Shown here: positions 40,783 through 49,405 of the stretch, one piece after another
Layout of the letters: the number at the start of each line of letters is the position of its first letter
Numbering within the stretch: position 1 is the stretch's first letter
NCBI RefSeq assembly: GCF_016905005.1
Contig: NZ_JADIKC010000010.1
Span: 1 to 64,000 of the forward strand
Direction: 5' to 3'
Source: Dyella kyungheensis
GTDB lineage: Bacteria; Pseudomonadota; Gammaproteobacteria; Xanthomonadales; Rhodanobacteraceae
Length of the DNA stretch: 64,000 bases
The notes under the pieces: model-generated
Databases searched by the model: none
Seen by the model: only the letters and a program-made list of their open reading frames with translations
Told to the model about the DNA's origin: nothing
Position numbers and translations under genes: made by a program

Positions 40783-41412
40783 ATGGAGTCTCACGATGGC
40801 CGAGCCGACGAACCGGACGAGGACGGCATGAACACTGCCGTATCCGCGCTAGATACCGATTTGTTGGCCGCTGACGTCCGGGCGACGCCCGCTTCCATGA
40901 ACGCCTTCCTGGCCCAGGTGGAGCGCCGCGCCTTCCGCATGGCCGAGCTGAACCTGGGGCATCGCGAGGACGCCCTGGATGCCGTCCAGGACGCCATGTT
41001 GAGGCTGGTCAAGCATTACAGCGACAAACCCGCCCAGGAATGGACTCCCCTGTTCTGGGGCATCCTGCGCCGCCGCATCGTGGATCTGCAGCGTCGCCGC
41101 AAGGTGCGCTCGATCATGGTCGGCTGGCTGGGCGGCCGCGATGATGACGGTGAGGATCTGCCCGCCTGGGAACCGGCCGATACCGGCCCCGGTCCGCTGG
41201 AGCGGTTGAACGACGCACAGTCTTACGCGGATATGGCGGCAGCCGTGAAACTGCTGCCCCAGCGCCAGCGCGAAGCATTCATGCTGCGCGTACTGGAGGG
41301 CCTGGATGTGGCGGAAACCGCCCAGGCCATGGGATGTTCGGAAGGGAGCGTAAAAACACATCTGTCGCGCGCGCTGCAACGTTTGCGCGACCTACTGGAG
41401 GAATGGCGATGA
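40783..41412 (+). CDS. ECF-type RNA polymerase sigma factor
   Basis: A 209-residue sigma factor of the ECF class. Region 2 is seen at NLGHREDALDAVQDAMLRLVKHY, then PLFWGILRRRIVDLQRR. Region 4 is LLPQRQREAFMLRVLEGLDVAETAQAMGCSEGSVKTHLSRAL with a helix-turn-helix. The N-terminal 35 residues are acidic and non-conserved. The start is uncertain among ATGs at 40765, 40783 and 40828; the last two have GAGG at suitable distance. Its stop overlaps the next start (ATGA), so it is coupled to a small membrane protein that may act as anti-sigma factor. Confidence 0.9.
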   Translation: MESHDGRADEPDEDGMNTAVSALDTDLLAADVRATPASMNAFLAQVERRAFRMAELNLGHREDALDAVQDAMLRLVKHYSDKPAQEWTPLFWGILRRRIVDLQRRRKVRSIMVGWLGGRDDDGEDLPAWEPADTGPGPLERLNDAQSYADMAAAVKLLPQRQREAFMLRVLEGLDVAETAQAMGCSEGSVKTHLSRALQRLRDLLEEWR

Positions 41413-41789
41413 ACGCGCCTGACAACCACCTCGAACGCCGTGCCCGCGAGCTGTACCGCGAGGCTGCGCGCCAGCTCGATCCGACCGTGGCCGCCAAGCT
41501 GCGCTCGGCCCGGCGCGAGGCGCTGGCAAAAGCCAACGATTCGTCGCTGGCGCACCGACTGCTGCAGCTGATGCTGCCGGCAGGCGCGTTTGCCGCCATC
41601 GCTTTCGTTGCCCTGTTCATGTCTTCCCCGGTCCAACGCCCGAGCACGGCCCCCAACGGCGCCGTGCAGGCCGTGGACGTCGACGGCGAACTGCCGCCGG
41701 ATGCCGCTGCCGCCGACCCCACGCTGTACCAGAACCTGGACTTCTACGGATGGCTGGCCAAGAACAGCGACAGCGAGGCGAGCAGGTAA
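41409..41789 (+). CDS. Small single-pass membrane protein, possible anti-sigma factor
   Basis: A 126-residue protein. A cytosolic N-terminal helix-rich part (LERRARELYREAARQLDPTVAAKLRSARREALAKA) is followed by one transmembrane helix (LPAGAFAAIAFVALFM, about 58-75) and a short periplasmic tail. The layout and the ATGA overlap with the sigma factor gene suggest an anti-sigma factor, but no zinc-binding anti-sigma motif (HxxxCxxC) is present. A second ATG at 41403 could also start it. Confidence 0.75.
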   Translation: MNAPDNHLERRARELYREAARQLDPTVAAKLRSARREALAKANDSSLAHRLLQLMLPAGAFAAIAFVALFMSSPVQRPSTAPNGAVQAVDVDGELPPDAAAADPTLYQNLDFYGWLAKNSDSEASR

Positions 41790-41791
41790 CC

Positions 41792-42385
41792 ATGCGTCGA
41801 TGCCGTGTTTTCGTGTCGCTGCTTTTGGTCCTCGGACTTAGCGGCATCGCCACTGTCACGCTGGCCCAGCAGTCCCCGCCTCCGGGCGTGTCGGGCGACG
41901 GCCAGCACGGTCCACCGCCGGGCAGCCCTCCGCCGGATGGCATGCGCGGTCCGCCGCCGGGAGCGCCGCCCTCGCCGCGCAGCTGGCAGAGCCTGTCGGC
42001 CGATGAGCGCAGCATCCTGGCCCCGCTGGCCGACAAGTGGAACACCTTTCCGCCCGAGCGCCAGGCGCACATGCTGGAACGCGCGCAGCAGTGGAAGGCG
42101 CTGCCGCCGGACCAGCGCGAGGCGATCCGCCAGCGCATCGACCAGTGGCAGAAGATGACGCCGCAGCAGCGCGAGCAGGCCCGCGAGAACAGCAAGCGCT
42201 TCCAGCAACTGCCGCAGCAGGAGCGCGAGCAACTGCATGCGGCGTTCCAGCGCTTCCAGCAGTTGACACCCGATCAGCGCGACCAGCTGATGCGCCAGTG
42301 GCACAGTGAAATGCGCGACGGACCGGCGATGGGCCCGCCCATGGGTGGCCCGCCCAAGGGATCGTCCGGCGGCCCCAGGCATTGA
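41792..42385 (+). CDS. Exported DUF3106-type Pro/Gln-rich protein
   Basis: A 197-residue protein with a signal peptide (VFVSLLLVLGLSGIATVTLAQ). After a Pro/Gly-rich linker come repeated short units with W or F plus LP and RQ/QR (for example WQSLSADERSILAPLADKW, WKALPPDQREAIRQRI, FQQLPQQEREQL, FQQLTPDQRDQL), typical of DUF3106. It ends in a Met/Pro/Gly-rich tail. Third gene of the sigma factor operon, 2 bp after the second, and followed by a terminator. It is probably a periplasmic stress or metal-response protein; the Gln-rich units resemble CpxP/Spy-like helical proteins only loosely. Confidence 0.85.
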   Translation: MRRCRVFVSLLLVLGLSGIATVTLAQQSPPPGVSGDGQHGPPPGSPPPDGMRGPPPGAPPSPRSWQSLSADERSILAPLADKWNTFPPERQAHMLERAQQWKALPPDQREAIRQRIDQWQKMTPQQREQARENSKRFQQLPQQEREQLHAAFQRFQQLTPDQRDQLMRQWHSEMRDGPAMGPPMGGPPKGSSGGPRH

Positions 42386-42388
42386 ACG

Positions 42389-42416
42389 AAAAAGCCCCGC
42401 CATGCGGGGCTTTTTT
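42389..42416. terminator. Bidirectional rho-independent terminator
   Basis: The stem AGCCCCGC/GCGGGGCT has a four-base loop, with AAAA before and six T after. It serves the sigma factor operon on the plus strand and pntAA on the minus strand. Confidence 0.9.
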
Positions 42417-42449
42417 CATGTATCCGAAGGCCAATGGACGGCTAGCGCA

Positions 42450-44128
<1,679 letters not shown>

Positions 44129-44169
44129 CAAAGCGTTAGCATCTGGGTTTGGCCTCCCCGGACCTCCCC

Positions 44170-44739
44170 ATGTCGCATCCTCTTGCCCTGCTGCAAACCC
44201 GTCATTCGGCGCCGTCGCGCCAGCTGGGTGAACCCGGTCCCGACGCGGCCACGCTGAAGACGCTGCTGGAAGCGGCCATCCGCGTGCCCGATCACGGCAA
44301 GCTCGAACCCTTCCGCCTGATCGTGCTGCAAGGCGAGGCCAAGCAGGTGTTCGGCGAGCGGCTGGCCACGCTGTCCCTGCGCGTGAATCCGGACATGACC
44401 GAATCCAAGCGCGAGAAAGACCGCACCCGCTACGACTTCGCGCCGCTGGTGGTGGTGGTGGTCGCGCGCATCGACGCCACCAGCAAGGTGCCGGTGATCG
44501 AGCAGCAGCTGTCCGCCGGATGCGTCGCCTACAACCTGCTGCTGGGCGCCGAGGCGTTGGGTTTCGGCGCGCAGTGGCTGACCGGCTGGGCGGCGTACCA
44601 GCGCGACGCGACCGCCATCCTCGGCCTGAAGGACAACGAACAGGTGATCGGCTTCGTGCACATCGGCAGCACGCAGATCGAGGTGCCCGATCGCGAGCGC
44701 CCGCAGCTCGACCAGGTGGTCAGCACATGGACGCCATGA
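44170..44739 (+). CDS. Nitroreductase family protein (YdjA-like)
   Basis: A 189-residue FMN-dependent oxidoreductase of the short YdjA branch: LLQTRHSAPSRQLGEPGPD, VPDHGKLEPFRLIVLQG, and GAEALGFGAQWLTGWAAY with FVHIGSTQIEVPDRERP at the end. It probably reduces quinones or nitro-compounds, but its natural substrate is unknown. Its stop overlaps the next gene. Confidence 0.9.
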   Translation: MSHPLALLQTRHSAPSRQLGEPGPDAATLKTLLEAAIRVPDHGKLEPFRLIVLQGEAKQVFGERLATLSLRVNPDMTESKREKDRTRYDFAPLVVVVVARIDATSKVPVIEQQLSAGCVAYNLLLGAEALGFGAQWLTGWAAYQRDATAILGLKDNEQVIGFVHIGSTQIEVPDRERPQLDQVVSTWTP

Positions 44740-45629
44740 GCCGTCCAGCCGTCCATCTGGTCGATGGCAGCCTGTATGTGTTTCGCGCCTGGCATTCGAT
44801 GCCGGACGAGTTTCACGACGTCGACGGACATCCCGTCAATGCAGTGCACGGCTTCACCCGTTTCCTGTGCGAACTGCTGGAACGCGTGAAGCCCGAGCAT
44901 GTGGCGGTGGCGTTCGACGCCTCGCTCACCACCTCGTTCCGCAATGCGATCTACCCGGCCTACAAGGCCAACCGCGAACTGCCGCCGCCGGATCTCGAAC
45001 GCCAGTTCGTGCTCTGCCGCGAGGTGACGCAGGCGCTGGGCATACCGGTGATGATCGACCACGCGTTCGAGGCCGACGACCTGATCGGCAGCGCCATGTG
45101 GACGCTGCGCGGCCACGGTTTCCGCAGCGTGATCGTTTCGGCGGACAAGGACTTCGGCCAGTTGCTGGGCGAATTCGACGAACAGTGGGACTACGCGCGC
45201 AACCTGCGCTGGGGCCCAGCGGGCGTGCACGAGAAGCTGGGCGTGCATCCGCATCAGGTGGCCGACTATCTCGCGCTGTGCGGTGATGCGGTGGACAACA
45301 TTCCCGGCGTGCCGGGCGTCGGCGCCAAGACGGCGGCTGCGCTGCTGGCGCATTTCGGCAGTCTGGATGCATTGCTCGATCGCGTGGACGAAGTGCCGTT
45401 CCTGCGCCTGCGCGGCGCCGCCAGTTGCGCCGCGAAACTGCGCGAGCATGCGGAATCGGCGCGCCTCTATCGCCGTCTTACCCGTATTGCGCTGGACGCA
45501 CCGGTGCCGCCCGAAGCGGACGCCCTGCGCCGGCTGCGCGGCGAGGCCGAAGCAATGGATGCCTTGTGCGAGCGGCTGCGCTTCGGCCCGCTGACCCGTA
45601 CGCGCCTGAAGGCCTTGCTCGAGGTCTAG
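44736..45629 (+). CDS. 5'-3' exonuclease of the PolA N-terminal/ExoIX family
   Basis: A 297-residue protein equivalent to the flap-nuclease domain of DNA polymerase I. The acidic metal sites are HLVDGSLYVFRAWHSMPD, VAFDASLTTSFRNAIYPAYKANR, AFEADDLIGSAMW and IVSADKDFGQLL. The helix-three-turn-helix DNA-binding part is GDAVDNIPGVPGVGAKTAAALL. It likely trims flaps or RNA primers. ATG 44736 gives an ATGA overlap with the nitroreductase stop; ATG 44727 is the alternative. Confidence 0.92.
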   Translation: MSRPAVHLVDGSLYVFRAWHSMPDEFHDVDGHPVNAVHGFTRFLCELLERVKPEHVAVAFDASLTTSFRNAIYPAYKANRELPPPDLERQFVLCREVTQALGIPVMIDHAFEADDLIGSAMWTLRGHGFRSVIVSADKDFGQLLGEFDEQWDYARNLRWGPAGVHEKLGVHPHQVADYLALCGDAVDNIPGVPGVGAKTAAALLAHFGSLDALLDRVDEVPFLRLRGAASCAAKLREHAESARLYRRLTRIALDAPVPPEADALRRLRGEAEAMDALCERLRFGPLTRTRLKALLEV

Positions 45630-45638
45630 CCGTTACCT

Positions 45639-45720
45639 TGTGGGAGCGCACCCTGTGCGCGACGGCCACGCCTGGGTGTATCGCTCCGTAGGTTTGTCGC
45701 GCACAGGGTGCGCTCCCACA
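45639..45720. repeat. REPIN-like double palindrome (copy 4)
   Basis: Arms TGTGGGAGCGCACCCTGTG and complement, with GCGCGAC inward and a central segment of about 32 bp. It lies 10 bp after the exonuclease gene stop. Confidence 0.85.
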
Positions 45721-45799
45721 TGGCGCAAACGGACACGGTTGTCGGCGGCAAGGGCACGCGGCAACATGCAGGACTCCCAGCTGCCCTGCGGCCACGCCG

Positions 45800-46375
45800 A
45801 TGAATCATCCCGATACCCGCATTCCCGCCGATGCCAATGCACCGGTGGAAACCCTTTATGTCGGCAAGTGGCTGAGCCTGCGCAAGCGCGGGCGCTGGGA
45901 GTATGCCGAGCGCAACAACCCGGGCGGCGCGGTGATCATCCTGGCGGTGACGCCCGACGACAACGTGCTGTTCGTCGAGCAGTACCGCGTGTCCATCCTC
46001 AAGCACACCATCGAGATGCCCGCGGGCCTGGTCGGCGACCTGCACGAGCACGGCGATGAAGACGCCCTGCTTGCCGCCGGCCGCGAGTTGGAAGAAGAGA
46101 CCGGCTACCGCTGCGGACGGCTGGAGTTCGTGCATGAAGGCCCGTCGTCCTCGGGCATGAGCACCGAGATGATCGCCTTCGTGCGGGCCTGGGACCTGCA
46201 GAAGGTCGGGCCCGGCGGCGGCGACGAGAGCGAGAACATCATCGTCCACGAAGTGCCCCGCGCGCAGGCCGGCGCATGGCTGTTCGCGCGGGCGGCCGAG
46301 GGTTACTCGATCGACCCGAAGCTGTTCGCCGGCCTGTGGTTCATCGAGCACACCGAGCTGAAGGGCCGAATCTGA
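45800..46375 (+). CDS. NUDIX hydrolase, ADP-ribose pyrophosphatase-like
   Basis: A 191-residue Nudix enzyme likely cleaving ADP-ribose or related nucleotide sugars. The box is readable as AGLVGDLHEHGDEDALL followed by AAGRELEEETGY: the REL-x-EE-x-G core is intact, and the first Gly-to-Glu spacing is two residues longer than the standard box. FVEQYRVSILKHTIEMPAG just before it is typical of the ADP-ribose branch. No strong ribosome-binding site precedes ATG 45800. Confidence 0.88.
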   Translation: MNHPDTRIPADANAPVETLYVGKWLSLRKRGRWEYAERNNPGGAVIILAVTPDDNVLFVEQYRVSILKHTIEMPAGLVGDLHEHGDEDALLAAGRELEEETGYRCGRLEFVHEGPSSSGMSTEMIAFVRAWDLQKVGPGGGDESENIIVHEVPRAQAGAWLFARAAEGYSIDPKLFAGLWFIEHTELKGRI

Positions 46376-46395
46376 ACACAATCCTTCGCGGGAGC

Positions 46396-46422
46396 TAAAG
46401 ATTTCGGCGGGACCGCCGATGT
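46396..46422 (+). promoter_or_regulatory. Sigma-28 (FliA) type promoter of the exported protein gene
   Basis: TAAAGATT (46396-46403), 11 bp, GCCGATGT (46415-46422). The -35 half keeps TAAAG and the -10 half keeps GCCGAT. It lies 45 bp before ATG 46468. Confidence 0.7.
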
Positions 46423-46467
46423 GAGTCATGTCGACCCATCCAAACTGACCACATCACGGACCCCCTT

Positions 46468-46833
46468 ATGAAGAAGACCCTGATCGCCGCCGCCCTGTTC
46501 CTGGCCGCTCCGCTGGCCGCCCATGCCGCCTGCGCTCCCACCGATTTCGCCGTGCAGGACTTCAAGATGAAGCTCGTCGGCGCCGGTGCTGCCGCCCGCC
46601 TGAGCCTCAGCGGCTCGCTGGTGAACCATTGCGCCGAAGCCGCTGCCGCGCAGATCAGCATCGACGCGAAGGACGGTGCGGGCAAGGTCATCCAGAGCAA
46701 GAAGGGCTGGCCGGCCGGCACCACCAACATCGGCCCGGGCCAGTCGGTGGAGTTCGATCTGGGCCGCCTGTTCCGCTTCGATCCTGAAATGCAGCAGTAC
46801 ACCGTCGGCGTGGCCGACGTGCGCACCTGGTAA
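46468..46833 (+). CDS. Small exported protein of unknown function
   Basis: A 121-residue protein with a clean signal peptide (MKKTLIAAALFLAAPLAAHA). The mature part is about 100 residues, mostly beta: CAPTDFAVQDFKMKLVGAGAAARLSLSGSLVNHCAEAAAAQISIDAKDG. It has two Cys (mature positions near 2 and 36) that could form a disulfide, and ends with VGVADVRTW. The layout hints at a small beta-sandwich, but no family is recognised. A sigma-28 promoter lies upstream and a strong terminator downstream, so it is a single-gene transcript, probably in the flagellar regulon. It may act in the periplasm or be secreted. Confidence 0.8.
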   Translation: MKKTLIAAALFLAAPLAAHAACAPTDFAVQDFKMKLVGAGAAARLSLSGSLVNHCAEAAAAQISIDAKDGAGKVIQSKKGWPAGTTNIGPGQSVEFDLGRLFRFDPEMQQYTVGVADVRTW

Positions 46834-46881
46834 TCCTCGTTTGGTGTAAGCCCCCACACTCTGTTTTTGGTTATTTTTTTC

Positions 46882-46909
46882 GAGGCTCCTCCCGGGGCCT
46901 CTTTTTTTT
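46882..46909 (+). terminator. Rho-independent terminator
   Basis: GAGGCTCC pairs with GGGGCCTC around a TCCC loop (46882-46901), followed by eight T. It ends the exported protein transcript. Confidence 0.9.
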
Positions 46910-46944
46910 GCGCTGCGGGGCATGCCCTACAAATGTGACGCAGT

Positions 46945-46971
46945 TCAAGTTTTGGAAGATTTGTCCGATAT
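46945..46971 (+). promoter_or_regulatory. Sigma-28 (FliA) type promoter of the diguanylate cyclase
   Basis: TCAAGTTT (46945-46952), 11 bp, TCCGATAT (46964-46971). The -35 half equals that of the FliK-like gene; the -10 half keeps CCGATA. It lies 82 bp before ATG 47054. Confidence 0.6.
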
Positions 46972-47053
46972 GCTTGGGTGACCCAGTCAACGCCTCGTCG
47001 GAGGCCCAGGGCGTCCTCTTGGCCAAGAGGGTTCGCTGGTACCAGGGAGCGCC

Positions 47054-48250
47054 ATGCATCTAGACATCCCCACCCTGACCCTCGTCAGTCTGCTGATGGG
47101 CATTGGCGCGTCGATTGGTTTCACCTCGTTGATGGCGGTGTTGAACACCCAGAGGGTGTTGCGCATCTGGGTGGCCAGCATCTGGATCAACACGTTGGGC
47201 ATCACCCTGATCGGGTTGCGCAACCACATTCCCGATCTGGTTTCGATCGTGGTCGGCAACGGCCTGCTGGTCACCGGCAACATCCTTGCGCTCAAGGGCA
47301 TTGCCCAGCATCTGGCACTGCCGATGCGCTGGCGCTGGCCGTGCAGCCTCGCGGCCGTCTACACCGGTGCCATCGCCTGGTTCGCCTTTGCCTCGCCCAA
47401 CCTGGGCGCGCGCTTGCTGGCCGGCAGCCTGCAGGCCATGGCGTTCAACTTTGCCTATGCGTACCTGTTGCTGCGCTACAGCGAGCCGGACATCCGCAAG
47501 AGTTGCCGCATCGCGGGCGCGGTACTGGTGACCAACGGGCTGTTCTACCTGGCCCGCGTGTTCACTCCGCTCGATCCGACCTCCAGCCAGGACTTGATGA
47601 TGGCGGGCCTGCCGGTGGCGGCGACGTATGTGGTCGGCATCCTGACCACGCTGGCATCGTACTTCGCGCTGCTGCAGCTGATCACCGAACGGCTGGTGGT
47701 CGACCTGCGCCGCGCGGCGCGCACCGACGGCCTCACCGGCCTGCTCAACCGCAGCGCCATCGTGGCGGAAGGACGGGCGTCGCTGGAGCGCTGCCTGGAA
47801 CGCGGACAGCCGTTCGCGCTGCTGATCTTCGACCTCGATCACTTCAAGCAGATCAACGATCGCTGGGGCCACGACGCCGGCGATGCCGTGCTGCGCCACG
47901 TCACCGAGATGATGCGCAAGGCGATCCAGTGGCCGCGCTACCTGGCCAGCCGCTACGGCGGCGAGGAGTTCGTGGTGGCGCTGCCCGGAGCCACGCTGGT
48001 GCAGGGCCTGGAAGCCGCCGAACGGCTGCGTCTCGCGCTGGCCCATTCGCATGCGCGTGTCGGTGACCAGACCATTCCGGTGACCGCCAGCATCGGCGTC
48101 GCCAGCGCGCGGCACGGCACGCGTTTCGAGCATCTGGTACGGCAGGCCGACCAGGCGATGTACCGCACCAAGTTCGACGGCCGCAACGGCGTGAGCTTCG
48201 CCGGCGATCGCGATTCGCGCCTGGTCGAAGCAGGCGATTCGCGCTGCTGA
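47054..48250 (+). CDS. Membrane diguanylate cyclase (GGDEF)
   Basis: A 398-residue protein. About six transmembrane helices fill residues 1-215 (for example LVSLLMGIGASIGFTSLMAVL and VSIVVGNGLLVTGNILAL), then a GGDEF domain at about 225-385 with LIFDLDHFKQINDRWGHDAGD and RYGGEEFVVAL. GGEEF is an active-type motif. The inhibitory RxxD site five residues upstream is absent (WPRY there), so product inhibition through it is not expected. AGGGAG precedes the ATG. A sigma-28 promoter lies upstream. Confidence 0.93.
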   Translation: MHLDIPTLTLVSLLMGIGASIGFTSLMAVLNTQRVLRIWVASIWINTLGITLIGLRNHIPDLVSIVVGNGLLVTGNILALKGIAQHLALPMRWRWPCSLAAVYTGAIAWFAFASPNLGARLLAGSLQAMAFNFAYAYLLLRYSEPDIRKSCRIAGAVLVTNGLFYLARVFTPLDPTSSQDLMMAGLPVAATYVVGILTTLASYFALLQLITERLVVDLRRAARTDGLTGLLNRSAIVAEGRASLERCLERGQPFALLIFDLDHFKQINDRWGHDAGDAVLRHVTEMMRKAIQWPRYLASRYGGEEFVVALPGATLVQGLEAAERLRLALAHSHARVGDQTIPVTASIGVASARHGTRFEHLVRQADQAMYRTKFDGRNGVSFAGDRDSRLVEAGDSRC

Positions 48251-48322
48251 GTGTTTCGCGCAGCGTCGACCGGCTCGCCGAACGGGCCAAGCCGGCCGCC
48301 ATCGTCGTCCCGGCATGCGCCG

Positions 48323-48700
48323 CTATTTGGCCGTCTTCAGTTCGACCACCAGCGCCTTGGTCGGCGTGGTGCCCATGTTCTGGTTGCTGTGCGTGATGGC
48401 CTCGCTGTAGATCGCCTCGCCCGCCTTGCGTTCGGTCTCGGTGACCTTGCCATCGGGCGTGGTGGATTTGGCTTTGCCGCCCGTCTCGAAATAGACGACG
48501 TTGGCCGGGTGCGAATGCATCGGCAGCGATTCCCCGGGTTTGAGCCAGACTTCGATCACCCTCACCTGATCGTTGTCGATCAGCACCTTGGTGTTCTTCG
48601 GCGCCACCTTTGCCATGTCCTGGGCCAGGGCCGATCCTGCACAAACACAGGCCAGCACCAGCAACGCACACTTCATGCCGCACGGAACGGAAATAGCCAT
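48323..48700 (-). CDS. Exported cupin-domain protein
   Basis: A 125-residue protein with a signal peptide (CALLVLACVCAGSALA). The cupin core contains VIEVWLKPGESLPMHSHPANVVYFETG, giving the two His of motif 1; the second metal motif is degenerate (AIYSEAITHSNQNMG). It may bind a metal or small ligand in the periplasm; function is unknown. GGGAGAA lies before ATG 48698-48700. A long hairpin-rich leader precedes it. Confidence 0.85.
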   Translation of the reverse strand: MAISVPCGMKCALLVLACVCAGSALAQDMAKVAPKNTKVLIDNDQVRVIEVWLKPGESLPMHSHPANVVYFETGGKAKSTTPDGKVTETERKAGEAIYSEAITHSNQNMGTTPTKALVVELKTAK

Positions 48701-48966
48701 CGCACGTTCTCCCGCTGTTGGACGAAGTCAGTTGGGCCTCCGATCGGGTAGCGCCCGCGGAAGCCTGCTGTTGGGACGTCCCTATCCCGGCGGAGACACT
48801 CCGCCGCATGCCCCTGCATGGATCCGAACGGCTGCTTTCATGCAGGACGACGCCGATGTCGCCGTGTTGGCGTCATGTGCGTGCGCAGGTCGAGGGGGCG
48901 GGAGCGACGACGTGTGCGTTGAACAACGCCGGACACGAAAGGCCGGGAGATTACTCCCGGTGACTC
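48701..48966 (-). ncRNA. Candidate structured 5' leader or small RNA upstream of the cupin gene
   Basis: This gene-free 390-bp gap (48701-49091) contains several strong hairpins: CCGGGAG/CTCCCGG with a four-base loop (48943-48960), GCGTTG/CAACGC (48916-48929), CCTGCATG/CATGCAGG around 18 bases (48813-48846), and GGCGGAG/CTCCGCC with a three-base loop (48789-48805). A promoter at 48972-49000 would place the transcript start near 48965. No riboswitch class that I know fits. It could be a cupin mRNA leader, an independent sRNA, or a dispersed repeat. Confidence 0.35.
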
Positions 48967-48971
48967 GAAGA

Positions 48972-49000
48972 AACCTACGCCCCGTCCGGGGCAGCGTCAA
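48972..49000 (-). promoter_or_regulatory. Sigma-70-like promoter with palindrome in its spacer
   Basis: On the minus strand the -35 is TTGACG (48995-49000) and the -10 is TAGGTT (48972-48977), 17 bp apart. The spacer contains the near-palindrome GCCCCGGACGGGGC, a plausible repressor or activator site. It drives towards the hairpin-rich leader and cupin gene. Confidence 0.5.
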
Positions 49001-49091
49001 TCGAGCGGAAGGCCGAGCCGATCCAGGCCGCTTTGCCTTCGCCACGCTGACTCGATGAGGGGAAGTTCCGCTTTGAACAGCGGCCCGATCG

Positions 49092-49394
49092 TCAGTGCAG
49101 CACGAACAGCTTGTCGAAACCGGCCACCCGCAGCGTGCCGCGCAGTCCGGTGTCGGCGTTGACGATGCGGATTTCCGCGCGGTCGGCGCCGGCGTGTTCG
49201 CGCAGCAGGAGCAGCATGCCGAGGGCGGAGCTGTCCATGCTGGCGACTTCGCCCAGGTCGATGACGTAGCTGCGCGCGGCGCGTCCGCCGAGGCAGGCGT
49301 CGTGGAAGGCGCGGTGCACGGTGAAGTCGAAGCGCTCGCCCAGTTGCAGGGTGACGCAGTCGAGGTCGGGGTCGTGGTGAACGGTCAGGCTCAT
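49092..49394 (-). CDS. STAS-domain protein at the end of the chemotaxis operon
   Basis: A 100-residue STAS domain: YVIDLGEVASMDSSALGMLLLLREHA carries the conserved DSS segment, where Ser can be phosphorylated in anti-sigma-factor antagonists. A phospho-switch partner is suggested, but no anti-sigma kinase is in view. It follows the MCP gene at 49406 by 11 bp and is the last gene of the cheW...STAS run. Confidence 0.85.
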   Translation of the reverse strand: MSLTVHHDPDLDCVTLQLGERFDFTVHRAFHDACLGGRAARSYVIDLGEVASMDSSALGMLLLLREHAGADRAEIRIVNADTGLRGTLRVAGFDKLFVLH

Positions 49395-49405
49395 GGCTCA
49401 GTTCC

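Noticed and set aside
48948-48990. Cyclic-di-GMP riboswitch next to the diguanylate cyclase
   Set aside because: The hairpins lack the conserved internal-loop and tetraloop-receptor sequences of known cyclic-di-GMP riboswitch classes, and the RNA would point to the cupin, not the cyclase.
48782-49045. Minus-strand open frame in the candidate RNA region
   Set aside because: Its composition is Arg/Ser/Pro-rich without family features and it would span the promoter and hairpins; a structured RNA explains the region better.
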